The notes beneath the pieces were generated by a model. That model was given only the letters and a program-made list of their open reading frames with translations. It did not search any database and was not told where the DNA came from. 64,000 nt of DNA from Granulosicoccus sp045110475. Its GTDB lineage: Bacteria > Pseudomonadota > Gammaproteobacteria > Granulosicoccales > Granulosicoccaceae. The stretch is taken from positions 54,943-118,942 of the forward strand of contig JBGCGC010000073.1 in assembly GCA_045110475.1 (NCBI GenBank), given 5' to 3'. A program made the position numbers and the translations under genes. Every line of letters starts with the position of its first letter. Position 1 is the first letter of the stretch. Shown one piece after another: positions 53,980 to 63,551 of the stretch.

Positions 53980-54450
53980 ATGAACCTTAACCTGACTTTA
54001 CTTGGCCAGGCTATCTCGTTTTCTGTTTTCGTCTTCTTTTGCATGAAGTACGTCTGGCCGCCCATTATCAACGGCTTGCGCGAGCGTCAGGCATTGATCG
54101 CCGGTGGTTTGGCGGACGCCGAGAAGAGCTCACAGAAACGAGAGGAAGCGGAAGCTGAAATAGCGACCATGCTTCAGGACGCCAAGGCGCAGGCAGCAGA
54201 AATCGTTGCTCAGGCCCAAAAGCGCAGTAACGAAATCGTCGAGTCGTCCAAGGATGCTGCACGCACCGAAGGTGATCGACTCAAGCAAAGCGCTCAGGCA
54301 GAAATTGAGCAGGAAGTCATTGGTGCACGAGAAGGTCTGCGCAAGCAGGTTGGCTCGTTAGCGGTCGAAGGCGCACGTCGCATTCTGGGCAGCGAAATCG
54401 ATCAGGATAAGCACAACGCGGTCATTGACGACCTCGTTAAGCAACTCTAG
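53980..54450 (+). CDS. atpF: ATP synthase Fo subunit b
   Basis: A 156-residue peripheral stalk subunit (same length as E. coli). One N-terminal membrane helix (about 5-25, LLGQAISFSVFVFFCMKYVW) is followed by a long charged helix rich in Ala, Glu, Lys and Gln (about 30-140) that dimerises and contacts F1. It is followed by a 116-bp gap before atpH, unusually long for this operon. Confidence 0.96.
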   Translation: MNLNLTLLGQAISFSVFVFFCMKYVWPPIINGLRERQALIAGGLADAEKSSQKREEAEAEIATMLQDAKAQAAEIVAQAQKRSNEIVESSKDAARTEGDRLKQSAQAEIEQEVIGAREGLRKQVGSLAVEGARRILGSEIDQDKHNAVIDDLVKQL

Positions 54451-54566
54451 AGACGCTTGCAAGAGGGTGCTCGCACATCGAGTCCTCAACCAAGCTGGCA
54501 ATGTGTAACGAACCCGGTACTACTGCCGGGCACTACAACTACCGGTAACAACAGGCAGTTATTCAT

Positions 54567-55100
54567 ATGGCAACCGAATCGACAACAGCAAGACCCTATG
54601 CGCGTGCCATCTTCGAGCTAGCCTCGGAACGCGGCGGCTACGACCAATGGTCCAGCCGTCTGGCCTACTGGTCTGCTGTTGTACAGGACGATGCCATCAG
54701 TGAAAGACTTGCACAGCCCGGTTTTACCGCTCAAGCCAAGGCAGACCTCATTGCGCAGGTCTCCGATGGGCTTGATGACGATAGTTTGAGTTTGCTAAAG
54801 CTGCTTGCTGACAATGATCGCCTGGCAGCACTGCCCGACATTCACCAGCAGTTCGAACAACAGCGCCGCGAGAAAGAGGGCGAGGTAGAGGCACATGTGA
54901 TCAGTGCCTTTGCTTTGTCAGACGATCAGAGCGCACGCATTGTGGAAGCCCTCGGTAAAAGGCTGTCGCGAAAAGTCAAGATCACGAGCGAGGTGGACTC
55001 TGACCTGATTGGCGGCGCGATAATTCGCGCAGGCGATCTGGTCATTGATGGATCCATACGTGGCAGGCTTTCCGGACTGGAACAATCCGTCGCCAGCTGA
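54567..55100 (+). CDS. atpH: ATP synthase F1 subunit delta
   Basis: A 177-residue subunit joining the b stalk to the top of F1 (same length as E. coli). The N-terminal ARPYARAIFELASERGGYDQW and C-terminal SDLIGGAIIRAGDLVIDGSIRGRLSGL are clear family segments. The ribosome-binding site before ATG 54567 is weak. Confidence 0.97.
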   Translation: MATESTTARPYARAIFELASERGGYDQWSSRLAYWSAVVQDDAISERLAQPGFTAQAKADLIAQVSDGLDDDSLSLLKLLADNDRLAALPDIHQQFEQQRREKEGEVEAHVISAFALSDDQSARIVEALGKRLSRKVKITSEVDSDLIGGAIIRAGDLVIDGSIRGRLSGLEQSVAS

Positions 55101-55176
55101 TGCGTAACACAGCCAACAGCTGTCTTGCCTTTCACGCTGACCCGACCTTACAGATTTCAAGAGACTACATATACCC

Positions 55177-56721
55177 ATGCAACAACTGAATCCATCCGAG
55201 ATCAGTGATCTGATCCGAGAGAAAATCGGCGGTACTGACACCTCCGCCAACGTCCGTACAGAGGGCACGATCGTCAGTCTGAACGACGGTATCGTAAAGA
55301 TCCACGGTCTTGATGATGCCTTGTCCGGCGAGATGATTGCATTTGATGACGGGCTGTACGGCCTGGCCTTGAACCTTGAGCGTGATTCGGTTGGCGCGGT
55401 AGTACTGGGAAGCTATGAAAACCTGTCCGAGGGCGACAAGGTGCGCTGTACAGGCAAGGTGCTTGAGGTGCCAGTCGGTCCTGAATTGCTAGGCCGCGTT
55501 GTCAACGCTCTGGGTGAGCCAATCGATGGCAAGGGTCCAATAAACGCAACGATGTCATCGCCTATCGAAAAGGTGGCACCTGGTGTTATCGATCGTCAGT
55601 CAGTAGACGAGCCGGTGCAGACAGGTTTGAAGGCCATCGATGCCATGGTGCCGGTAGGACGAGGCCAGCGTGAGTTGATTATCGGTGACAGACAAACCGG
55701 TAAAACGGCTGTTGCTGTCGATGCCATCATCAATCAGAAAAACACCGGTATCAAGTGCGTGTACGTGGCGATCGGTCAGAAGCAGTCCACCATCGCCAAC
55801 GTGGTAACCAAGCTTGAAGAGCACGGGGCGCTCGAAAATACCATCATTGTTGCGGCTGGCGCTGCCGACTCTGCGGCCATGCAGTTCGTTGCTCCATACG
55901 CTGGCTGCTCGATGGGCGAATATTTCAGGGATCGTGGCGAAGATGCGCTCATCGTCTATGATGATCTCACCAAGCAGGCTTGGGCTTATCGTCAGGTATC
56001 GCTGCTTCTTCGTCGCCCACCGGGTCGCGAAGCTTATCCGGGTGACGTCTTCTATCTGCATTCGCGTTTATTGGAGCGTGCGTCACGAGTCAATGCAGAC
56101 TACGTAGAGAAGTTCACCAACGGTGAAGTCAAGGGTAAAACAGGATCTTTAACAGCGTTGCCAATCATTGAAACACAGGCAGGTGATGTATCCGCTTTTG
56201 TACCCACCAACGTCATCTCTATCACCGATGGCCAGATCTTCCTCGAAACTGATCTGTTCAACGCCGGTATTCGTCCAGCGATTAACGCAGGTCTTTCAGT
56301 GTCGCGTGTTGGTGGTGCTGCCCAGACCAAGATCATCAAGAAGCTTGGCGGTGGTATTCGATTGGCACTGGCTCAGTACCGCGAACTGGCAGCATTTGCA
56401 CAGTTCGCTTCAGACCTTGATGAAACAACGCGCAAGCAGCTGGAACGTGGTACCCGTGTCACTGAATTGATGAAACAGAAGCAATACGCGCCTTTGTCAA
56501 TTGGTGAAATGGGTGTGTCGTTGTATGCGGCCAACGAAGGCTTTATTGATGATGTTGCTGTCAATAAGGTTGTGGACTTTGAAGCTGCCCTGCATGATTA
56601 TTTCCGTAGCAATCATCAGGAGATTCTGGATCAGGTTGATCAGTCCGGTGACTGGAACGACAACATCCAGTCAGCGTTCAAGAAAGGTCTGGAAGCGTTC
56701 AAGGCAAACGGAAGCTGGTAA
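55177..56721 (+). CDS. atpA: ATP synthase F1 subunit alpha
   Basis: A 514-residue non-catalytic nucleotide-binding subunit (E. coli 513). It has P-loop GDRQTGKTAV, LIVYDDLTKQAWAYRQ, and RPPGREAYPGDVFYLHSRLLERA followed by the conserved arginine-finger region SVSRVGGAAQTK. The start is ATG 55177, with a moderate ribosome-binding site (AAGAGA about 16 nt upstream). Confidence 0.98.
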   Translation: MQQLNPSEISDLIREKIGGTDTSANVRTEGTIVSLNDGIVKIHGLDDALSGEMIAFDDGLYGLALNLERDSVGAVVLGSYENLSEGDKVRCTGKVLEVPVGPELLGRVVNALGEPIDGKGPINATMSSPIEKVAPGVIDRQSVDEPVQTGLKAIDAMVPVGRGQRELIIGDRQTGKTAVAVDAIINQKNTGIKCVYVAIGQKQSTIANVVTKLEEHGALENTIIVAAGAADSAAMQFVAPYAGCSMGEYFRDRGEDALIVYDDLTKQAWAYRQVSLLLRRPPGREAYPGDVFYLHSRLLERASRVNADYVEKFTNGEVKGKTGSLTALPIIETQAGDVSAFVPTNVISITDGQIFLETDLFNAGIRPAINAGLSVSRVGGAAQTKIIKKLGGGIRLALAQYRELAAFAQFASDLDETTRKQLERGTRVTELMKQKQYAPLSIGEMGVSLYAANEGFIDDVAVNKVVDFEAALHDYFRSNHQEILDQVDQSGDWNDNIQSAFKKGLEAFKANGSW

Positions 56722-56727
56722 GCGCTC

Positions 56728-57591
56728 ATGGCCTCCGGTAAGGAAATACGCACGCAGATCAAGAGTATCCAGAATACTCAGAAGATCACCAAAGCCATGG
56801 AAATGGTGGCGGCATCGAAGATGCGAAAGGCTCAGGATCGCATGGCTGCGAACCGGCCTTATTCGCTCAAGCTCAAGGAGGTGGTTGGGCATGTAGCGTC
56901 GGCAAACGTCGAGTACAAGCACCCGTATCTGCTTGATCGACCGGAACCGAAGCGCGTAGGTTATATCGTTGTCTCCACCGATCGTGGTTTGTGTGGTGGT
57001 CTGAATACCAATACGTTCAAGACGGCGGTTAATTCCATGAAACAGTGGAATGATCAGGGCGTAGACATTGATATTTGCACCATTGGTAAAAAAGCCCAGG
57101 CATTTTTCAAGCGTATCGGTGGAAATATTGTTGGTAGTACGATTGATATTGGCGACAAGCCAGAGCTTGCCATGTTGCTCGGTAGCATACGTATCATGCT
57201 TGATAAGTATGAGTCTGGAGAAATAGACAGGCTGTTCATTGTCGAAAACCAGTTCATCAATACCATGACCCAGACGCCTGTGGCAACGCAGTTATTGCCA
57301 GCAGTAGCCAACATCGAAAGCAAGGTCGACTATGGCTGGGACTACATTTACGAGCCCGATGCCAAGGACGTTCTTGATCACGTCATGGAGCGATACATGG
57401 AGTCGCTTGTTTACCAGGCTGTGGTTGAAAACATTGCCTGCGAAATGGCAGCTCGCATGATCGCCATGAAGAGCGCATCTGACAACGCAGGTGAGCTTAT
57501 TGACGACCTCCAACTGGTATACAACAAAGCTCGCCAGGCAGCCATCACCCAAGAGATCTCAGAGATCGTGGGCGGCGCAGCGGCAGTTTAA
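56728..57591 (+). CDS. atpG: ATP synthase F1 subunit gamma
   Basis: A 287-residue central rotor shaft (same length as E. coli). The N-terminal coiled-coil begins GKEIRTQIKSIQNTQKITKAMEMVA and the C-terminal helix ends YNKARQAAITQEISEIVGGAAA, both diagnostic. VVSTDRGLCGGLN is the conserved middle motif. It starts 6 bp after atpA. Confidence 0.98.
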   Translation: MASGKEIRTQIKSIQNTQKITKAMEMVAASKMRKAQDRMAANRPYSLKLKEVVGHVASANVEYKHPYLLDRPEPKRVGYIVVSTDRGLCGGLNTNTFKTAVNSMKQWNDQGVDIDICTIGKKAQAFFKRIGGNIVGSTIDIGDKPELAMLLGSIRIMLDKYESGEIDRLFIVENQFINTMTQTPVATQLLPAVANIESKVDYGWDYIYEPDAKDVLDHVMERYMESLVYQAVVENIACEMAARMIAMKSASDNAGELIDDLQLVYNKARQAAITQEISEIVGGAAAV

Positions 57592-57623
57592 ACATTGAAT
57601 ATTACTCGACCCGGATACCCATC

Positions 57624-59009
57624 ATGAGCACAGGAAATATTGTCGAGATTATCGGCGCGGTAATCGACGTGGAGTTTCCACGTAATGCAGTACCCAAGAC
57701 CTATGACGCCCTAAACGTCGATGGCAGTGACACGGTTCTGGAAGTTCAGGGCCAGCTAGGAGACGGCATTGTTCGTACCATCGCCATGGGTGTGGCTGAG
57801 GGACTCAAGCGCGGCACGTCATGTACCAATACCGGTGCACCTATCTCTGTACCTGTTGGCGAAGCCACGCTTGGGCGCATCATGGACGTCCTTGGCCGAC
57901 CAATTGATGAGGCTGGGCCAATTGCGACCGAGACGCGCATGCCCATTCACCGCGAACCGCCAACCTACGCCGAACAATCCGGCTCTACAGAGCTTCTGGA
58001 AACAGGCATCAAGGTCATCGACCTACTTTGCCCGTTCGCCAAAGGCGGTAAGGTAGGTCTGTTTGGAGGCGCTGGTGTAGGCAAGACCGTCAACATGATG
58101 GAGCTTATCCGGAACATTGCTGCCGAACACTCAGGCTTCTCAGTATTTGCAGGCGTTGGCGAGCGAACGCGTGAAGGAAACGATTTCTACCACGAGATGA
58201 CCGATTCCAATGTTATCGACAAGGTATCACTGGTATATGGTCAGATGAACGAGCCTCCCGGCAATCGTTTGCGCGTTGCATTGACGGGTCTGACTATGGC
58301 TGAGTACTTTCGTGATGAAGGTCGCGACGTTCTGCTGTTTGTGGACAATATCTACCGCTACACGCTAGCAGGAACAGAAGTATCGGCTCTGTTGGGACGT
58401 ATGCCATCAGCGGTTGGCTACCAGCCGACTCTGGCACAGGAAATGGGTGCACTCCAGGAGCGTATCACTTCAACTAAAACGGGATCCATCACCTCTATTC
58501 AGGCGGTCTATGTTCCTGCGGATGATTTGACTGATCCATCTCCTGCAACAACGTTCGCCCACCTCGACGCAACGGTCGTACTGTCCAGAAACATTGCCGA
58601 ATTGGGTATCTACCCAGCGGTTGATCCCTTGGATTCAACGAGCCGACAGCTGGATCCTCTGGTTGTGGGTTCAGAGCACTATGATTGTGCCCGTGGTGTA
58701 CAGAACACGTTGCAACGCTACAAGGAACTGCGCGACATTATCGCAATTCTGGGTATGGACGAGCTGTCCGAAGAAGACAAACTGGTGGTATCACGAGCGC
58801 GAAAAGTGCAGCGTTATCTGTCACAGCCGTTCTTTGTTGCTGAAGTATTCACCGGCTCTCCCGGTAAATACGTCTCGTTGAAAGATACCATCACAGCGTT
58901 TAACGGCATTGTTGCTGGTGAGTACGACCACCTGCCAGAGCAGGCGTTCTACATGCAGGGCACGATTGAAGAAGTCCTGGAGAACGCCAAGAAAAGCAAG
59001 GCTGCCTGA
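57624..59009 (+). CDS. atpD: ATP synthase F1 subunit beta
   Basis: A 461-residue catalytic subunit (E. coli 460). P-loop GGAGVGKTVNMMELI, the catalytic Glu in VFAGVGERTREGNDF, the Walker B Asp in DVLLFVDNIYRYT and the DELSEED lever (GMDELSEEDKL) are all present. The N-terminal beta barrel begins NIVEIIGAVIDVEF. It is followed by atpC after 2 bp. Confidence 0.98.
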   Translation: MSTGNIVEIIGAVIDVEFPRNAVPKTYDALNVDGSDTVLEVQGQLGDGIVRTIAMGVAEGLKRGTSCTNTGAPISVPVGEATLGRIMDVLGRPIDEAGPIATETRMPIHREPPTYAEQSGSTELLETGIKVIDLLCPFAKGGKVGLFGGAGVGKTVNMMELIRNIAAEHSGFSVFAGVGERTREGNDFYHEMTDSNVIDKVSLVYGQMNEPPGNRLRVALTGLTMAEYFRDEGRDVLLFVDNIYRYTLAGTEVSALLGRMPSAVGYQPTLAQEMGALQERITSTKTGSITSIQAVYVPADDLTDPSPATTFAHLDATVVLSRNIAELGIYPAVDPLDSTSRQLDPLVVGSEHYDCARGVQNTLQRYKELRDIIAILGMDELSEEDKLVVSRARKVQRYLSQPFFVAEVFTGSPGKYVSLKDTITAFNGIVAGEYDHLPEQAFYMQGTIEEVLENAKKSKAA

Positions 59010-59011
59010 TC

Positions 59012-59431
59012 ATGGCCGCTTCTCTGAAAGTTGAGATCGTCAGTGCCGAGAACGAGATCTACAGCGGTGATGCTTCTATGGTCATCGCCTCGGCACAAAT
59101 GGGTGAGGTGGGTATCGCGCCGGGACATACGCCGTTTATCACACGGATAAAGCCGGGTGAAGTGCATGTCAGGCCTGCAGGTGATGGTGAGCCACTGGAT
59201 ATCTACGTATCTGGTGGGCTGCTTGAGGTTCAACCCGATGTGGTGACTATCCTTGCGGATACGGCTATGCGCGCTGACGACATCGATGAGGCAGCAGCTC
59301 AAAAGGCCAAGGAAGAGGCAGAAGCGGCACTCGCGGGCGCCAAGGTCGGTGAGATTGATTTTGCAGCGGTTCAGATGCAGCTTGCAGAAGCTGCTGCCCA
59401 GTTGGAATTCATCAAGAAGCTGAAGAAATAA
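59012..59431 (+). CDS. atpC: ATP synthase F1 subunit epsilon
   Basis: A 139-residue rotor subunit that can inhibit ATP hydrolysis (same length as E. coli). The N-terminal beta sandwich (LKVEIVSAENEIYSGDASMV, GEVGIAPGHTPFITRIKPGEV) is followed by a C-terminal helical hairpin rich in Ala, Glu and Lys. It is the last gene of the operon, ended by a strong terminator 28 bp downstream. Confidence 0.97.
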   Translation: MAASLKVEIVSAENEIYSGDASMVIASAQMGEVGIAPGHTPFITRIKPGEVHVRPAGDGEPLDIYVSGGLLEVQPDVVTILADTAMRADDIDEAAAQKAKEEAEAALAGAKVGEIDFAAVQMQLAEAAAQLEFIKKLKK

Positions 59432-59458
59432 TTGCCAGCTTCTTGATTAGTTACAAGA

Positions 59459-59484
59459 AGCCAGCATTTCGCTGGCTTTTTTTT
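59459..59484 (+). terminator. Rho-independent terminator of the atp operon
   Basis: Stem AGCCAGC, loop ATTTC, stem GCTGGCT, then a run of eight T residues. It begins 28 bp after the atpC stop and is the clearest intrinsic terminator in the window. Confidence 0.93.
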
Positions 59485-59843
59485 GCGCTATTGAAAGGTT
59501 AGACGATCCGTCGCGCCGTTCGGTAGCTGTCAATTTGCCGCACAAGACCACTACGGTTTGCCTATACTTTCATCGTAGAGTCAGGGATTGGCAGGTTCAT
59601 TGCTGTGACGTGTAACTCGATGCACACTGGTCTCTGCAGAACGGGCTATACCTCTGGCACTCTGGACGATGCAATAGGGAGTAACGTGGGTGTATGAGGA
59701 TCCCAGTGAATCGCGTACCCGTTGCCAGTAGTCAGGTACGAGTCGGGTTCTGCTTCAAGGCCTTTTGATATCGTGACCGGTCGTGCGCACAGATTAGTGT
59801 TGGCTCATGTGATAATGCGCCAACCTTACGTTCAGGACATCAT
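59485..59843. other. Gene-free spacer before glmU
   Basis: About 360 bp with no convincing coding frame between the atp terminator and glmU. A TATACT sits near 59563-59568 without a good -35 element. The region must contain the glmU-glmS promoter and leaves a long 5' leader. Confidence 0.5.
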
Positions 59844-61211
59844 ATGGCCACCCGAATAATCGTATTGGCTGCCGGAAAGGGTACTCGCATGAAATCGGCG
59901 ATACCGAAAGTGCTGCACCCGCTTGCAGGTAAACCATTACTGACACATGTCGTGGATACCGTGGCAGGACTGAACCCTGCGGGTATCACCGTTGTTATCG
60001 GGCATGGCGCTGAACAGGTAAGACAGAGCTTGTCGAACCGGTCTGATCTGAAGCTGCACTGGGCGGTGCAGGAAGAGCAATTGGGTACGGGACATGCCGT
60101 CCAGCAAGGGTTGGACAATATCGCCGATGACGATGATGTCCTCATTACCTACGGCGATGTACCACTGACTCGGGGTGCTACTTATCAGGCGCTTCTGGAC
60201 GCCTGCAATGCCCAGAACATTGGCCTGTTGACACTGCTGATGGATGACCCGACGGGCTATGGCCGAATCATTCGCGATGGTGGTGTTATCGTCGGGGTTG
60301 TTGAACAGAAGGATGCCACCGATGATCAGCTGACCATTTCTGAAGTAAATGCGGGTGTGGTAGCTATCAAGGGCGGAAGCTTGCGCTCTTTACTTGCACG
60401 GCTGGATAACAATAATGCACAGGGCGAATACTATTTGACTGACATACACAAGCTGGCTGTAAAAGAAGGCTTGCATGTTACCGCTGTGCATCCGGAAGAT
60501 GCCTGGGAGACAGATGGTGTCAACAGCCGATCGCAACTGGCTCGCCTTGAGCGTATTCACCAGCAGCATGTGGCTGAGCAGCTCATGGCATCGGGGGTGA
60601 GCCTTGCAGATCCGGATCGCCTTGATGTGCGGGGTACTCTGGAAACAGGTACGGATGTCAGTATCGATATCAATTGCGTGTTTGAAGGCCATTGCACAGT
60701 GGGAAGCGATGTCAGCATCGGGCCCAATTGCCTGATAACGGGTAGCCATATTGCTGATGGCAGCGTCATTCTGGCAAACTGCGTCCTTGAAAATGCCACC
60801 GTCGGTGAGAATACAACGGTAGGGCCTTTTGCACGTCTTCGCCCCGGTACCACGCTGGGTGCTGGCGTACGCATTGGTAATTTTGTCGAAACCAAAAATG
60901 CACAGATTGGTAATGCCAGCAAGGTAAACCACCTGAGTTATGTTGGCGATTCTGTGGTGGGGACAAACGTCAACGTAGGCGCTGGTACCATCACCTGTAA
61001 CTACGATGGCGCCAACAAACATCAGACGACCATTGAAGATGATGTATTCGTTGGTTCCAATTCTGCGCTGGTGGCACCGGTAACCCTCGGTGCAGGCTCA
61101 ACAGTGGGAGCGGGTTCGACGATAGCTCGCAATGTTCCGGCCAGGCGACTGTCCCTGTCCCGCGGCAAGCAGATCGAGATAGAAAACTGGACAAGACCGG
61201 TCAAGAAATAG
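59844..61211 (+). CDS. glmU: GlmU, bifunctional GlcNAc-1-P uridyltransferase / GlcN-1-P acetyltransferase
   Basis: Makes UDP-GlcNAc for peptidoglycan and LPS; 455 residues (E. coli 456). The N-terminal nucleotidyltransferase has LAAGKGTRMKSAIPKVLHPL and ITYGDVPL. The C-terminal left-handed beta-helix (from about 250) carries hexapeptide repeats and the acetyltransferase site around NFVETKNAQIGNASKVNHLSYVGD and GTITCNYDGANKHQT. It is followed by glmS after 73 bp. Confidence 0.98.
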   Translation: MATRIIVLAAGKGTRMKSAIPKVLHPLAGKPLLTHVVDTVAGLNPAGITVVIGHGAEQVRQSLSNRSDLKLHWAVQEEQLGTGHAVQQGLDNIADDDDVLITYGDVPLTRGATYQALLDACNAQNIGLLTLLMDDPTGYGRIIRDGGVIVGVVEQKDATDDQLTISEVNAGVVAIKGGSLRSLLARLDNNNAQGEYYLTDIHKLAVKEGLHVTAVHPEDAWETDGVNSRSQLARLERIHQQHVAEQLMASGVSLADPDRLDVRGTLETGTDVSIDINCVFEGHCTVGSDVSIGPNCLITGSHIADGSVILANCVLENATVGENTTVGPFARLRPGTTLGAGVRIGNFVETKNAQIGNASKVNHLSYVGDSVVGTNVNVGAGTITCNYDGANKHQTTIEDDVFVGSNSALVAPVTLGAGSTVGAGSTIARNVPARRLSLSRGKQIEIENWTRPVKK

Positions 61212-61284
61212 ACCTTTACTGTCTTTGATTAAATTCGGCAGCCGTTGGTAATGAAGTCGCTGTCAACACTGAGATGATGACCTG

Positions 61285-63117
61285 ATGTGTGGAATAGTTG
61301 GCGCAGTAGCGCAGCGTGATATCGCTGATATCCTGTTAACAGGATTACAAAGCCTTGAGTACCGAGGCTACGACTCTGCGGGTATTGCAACCGTGAGTGC
61401 TGACGGTAAGCTAAATCGCTTACGGCGGGTTGGTAAGGTTAATCAACTGGTTGATGCGGTGGGTGAGGTTGGCATGCCGGGTGGTACCGGTATCGCGCAT
61501 ACCCGCTGGGCCACTCACGGCGAGCCCAATGAAGCGAATGCTCACCCGCATGTATCCACAGAGCGCATAGCCGTGGTGCACAACGGCATCATCGAAAATC
61601 ACGCTGAACTGCGTGAAAGACTCAAGGGTCTGGGTTACGCCTTTGATTCAGACACTGATAGTGAGGTTATCGCCCATCTGGTAGAACACGAACTTAAATC
61701 AGCACAGAGTCTGTTTGAGGCGGTTCGTATTGCTGTGCCCCAACTGGACGGTGCCTATGGCACGGTCATCATGGATCGTAGTCAGCCAGAGCAACTGATC
61801 GTTGCACGCTCAGGTAGTCCGCTGGTCATCGGCTATGGCATTGGCGAACATTTTATTGCCTCGGATCAACTGGCCCTGTTACCGGTTACACGTCGCTTTG
61901 CTTTTCTGGAAGAGGGTGATGTGGCAATGATCACTCGTGAAGAGGTGAGCGTTGTTGATGTGCATGGTAACGAGGTTGTCCGAGCGATAGAGGAATCCAA
62001 TCTGTCCAGCGATGCCAGTGACAAAGGCAACTATCGTCACTACATGCTCAAGGAAATCTACGAGCAACCTATCGCCATTCAACGCACGCTTGAAGATCGC
62101 CTGGCGAACGGGCGGGTATTGGATACAGCATTTGGTGAAAATGCCCCTTCACTGCTAAAGGAAGTGGAACACGTTCAGATCATTGCGTGTGGTACCAGCT
62201 ATCACGCAGGTATGACAGCACGCTATTGGTTTGAAGGCTTTGCCGGTGTGTCGTGCAATGTGGAAATCGCCTCCGAATACCGTTATCGGCAATCGTTCGT
62301 TCGTCCCAATAGTTTATTGGTCACCATCTCCCAGTCTGGTGAGACCGCGGATACCCTGGCGGCCTTGCGTCTTGCCAAGGAACAGGGATTCATGAGCAGT
62401 CTGACAATTTGTAACGTTGCCGGTTCATCACTGACGCGTGAGTCGGATATGACCTATCTGATGAAAGCCGGTGCAGAAATCGGTGTGGCATCTACCAAGG
62501 CGTTCACGGTTCAGTTGTCTGCGTTGCTGATGCTGGCGGCAGCCGTAGGACATCACAAGGGGTTGAGCGCTGAATCAGAAGGCGAGATTGTCAGTGCACT
62601 GCAGAGCCTGCCAGCCAGACTTGAGCAAGTGCTGGGAATGGATGAAGCTATTACCGAACTTGCCGAAGGTTTTGCCGACAAGCACCATAGTCTGTTTCTG
62701 GGGCGTGGTGATCAATACCCGATTGCCATGGAAGGGGCCTTGAAGTTAAAGGAGATCTCGTATATTCATGCCGAGGCCTATGCCGCTGGTGAGTTAAAGC
62801 ACGGCCCACTGGCATTGATCGACGCTGATATGCCCGTTATTGTCGTTGCACCCAACAATGAGCTGGTGGAAAAGCTGAAGTCCAACGTTGAAGAGGTGCG
62901 TGCGCGTGGCGGTCTTATGTATGTGTTTGCCGACAAGCAAGCAAAGTTTGCCAGTGACAAGACCATGAGTGTTCTTGAAGTACCGCATTGCGACCCCCTT
63001 ATTGCACCGATCATCTACACCATACCGCTACAACTGTTGTCTTATCATGTAGCGATTATCAAGGGTACGGATGTGGATCAGCCGAGGAATCTGGCGAAGT
63101 CTGTGACTGTGGAGTAG
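61285..63117 (+). CDS. glmS: GlmS, glucosamine-6-phosphate synthase
   Basis: Makes glucosamine-6-P from fructose-6-P and glutamine; 610 residues (E. coli 609). The N-terminal nucleophile Cys2 (MCGIVGAVAQRD) starts the glutaminase domain, with HTRWATHGEPNEANAHPH. Two SIS isomerase domains follow, with ISQSGETADTLAALR and AYAAGELKHGPLALID. The C-terminus LAKSVTVE is the conserved end used by TnsD as the attTn7 target. A Tn7-like end begins 26 bp beyond the stop. Confidence 0.98.
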   Translation: MCGIVGAVAQRDIADILLTGLQSLEYRGYDSAGIATVSADGKLNRLRRVGKVNQLVDAVGEVGMPGGTGIAHTRWATHGEPNEANAHPHVSTERIAVVHNGIIENHAELRERLKGLGYAFDSDTDSEVIAHLVEHELKSAQSLFEAVRIAVPQLDGAYGTVIMDRSQPEQLIVARSGSPLVIGYGIGEHFIASDQLALLPVTRRFAFLEEGDVAMITREEVSVVDVHGNEVVRAIEESNLSSDASDKGNYRHYMLKEIYEQPIAIQRTLEDRLANGRVLDTAFGENAPSLLKEVEHVQIIACGTSYHAGMTARYWFEGFAGVSCNVEIASEYRYRQSFVRPNSLLVTISQSGETADTLAALRLAKEQGFMSSLTICNVAGSSLTRESDMTYLMKAGAEIGVASTKAFTVQLSALLMLAAAVGHHKGLSAESEGEIVSALQSLPARLEQVLGMDEAITELAEGFADKHHSLFLGRGDQYPIAMEGALKLKEISYIHAEAYAAGELKHGPLALIDADMPVIVVAPNNELVEKLKSNVEEVRARGGLMYVFADKQAKFASDKTMSVLEVPHCDPLIAPIIYTIPLQLLSYHVAIIKGTDVDQPRNLAKSVTVE

Positions 63118-63152
63118 GTGAGGGTTGGGGGTGGTTTTGCGAATGTAGGATG

Positions 63153-63192
63153 AAAATAAAGTTGGTAACTTTAAAATAAAGATGGTAACTAT
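63153..63192 (+). repeat. Two tandem 20-bp repeats (putative transposase-binding sites)
   Basis: Copies at 63153-63172 and 63173-63192 differ at only two of 20 positions (10 and 19). Each reads AAAATAAAG, one variable base, TGGTAACT, then TT or AT. Compared with the Tn7 TnsB site, AATAAAGnnnnnAACT is shared. Confidence 0.85.
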
Positions 63193-63338
63193 CGGGCGTT
63201 GAAGTTTCGTAGTGTGGCCTATTGACTCTGACTTTTATCGAGTTTCTATCCAAGATGCTGCTGGTTCTGACCGGCGGCTATCGGCCCAATCCAGCCGTTC
63301 ATGGTGTTCGCAGATAAATGTAAGGACGAGGTACGAAA

Positions 63339-63551
63339 ATGCTAGCTTATACGAATCATCTTCGCCGAGCGACCTTGGCGGGCTTGATTGCCACTGGTAC
63401 GAGTGCAATAACAATTTCGCTGATAGACAGAGATTTTCAGATTGATAGCGTGTTTCTAGTTTCCATTTTTGCAGCTGTAGCTATCGGCGATTTCACTTTG
63501 AGTGTGTGGAATCAATTCCGAAGCAATTCGACAAATTCAACACCTGATTGA
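63339..63551 (+). CDS. Small membrane protein, function unknown
   Basis: A 70-residue protein with two hydrophobic segments (about 10-28 and 35-56) joined by a short polar turn (IDRDFQIDS), and a polar Ser/Asn/Thr tail. ATG 63339 follows AAGGACGAGG, a fair ribosome-binding site. It lies just inside the putative Tn7-like end, so it is probably cargo. No family is recognised. Confidence 0.6.
   Translation: MLAYTNHLRRATLAGLIATGTSAITISLIDRDFQIDSVFLVSIFAAVAIGDFTLSVWNQFRSNSTNSTPD

Noticed and set aside
60390..61022. 210-codon minus-strand frame
   Set aside because: Antisense to the beta-helix part of glmU; the hexapeptide repeats create long mirror frames.
63153..63192. Tandem repeats as a CRISPR array remnant
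   Set aside because: The two copies abut without a spacer and there is no cas gene; transposase-binding sites fit better.
63261..63311. GC-rich stretch in the leader of the 70-residue gene as an integron attC site
   Set aside because: No conserved attC core triplets or long paired arms could be read; probably a generic non-coding repeat.
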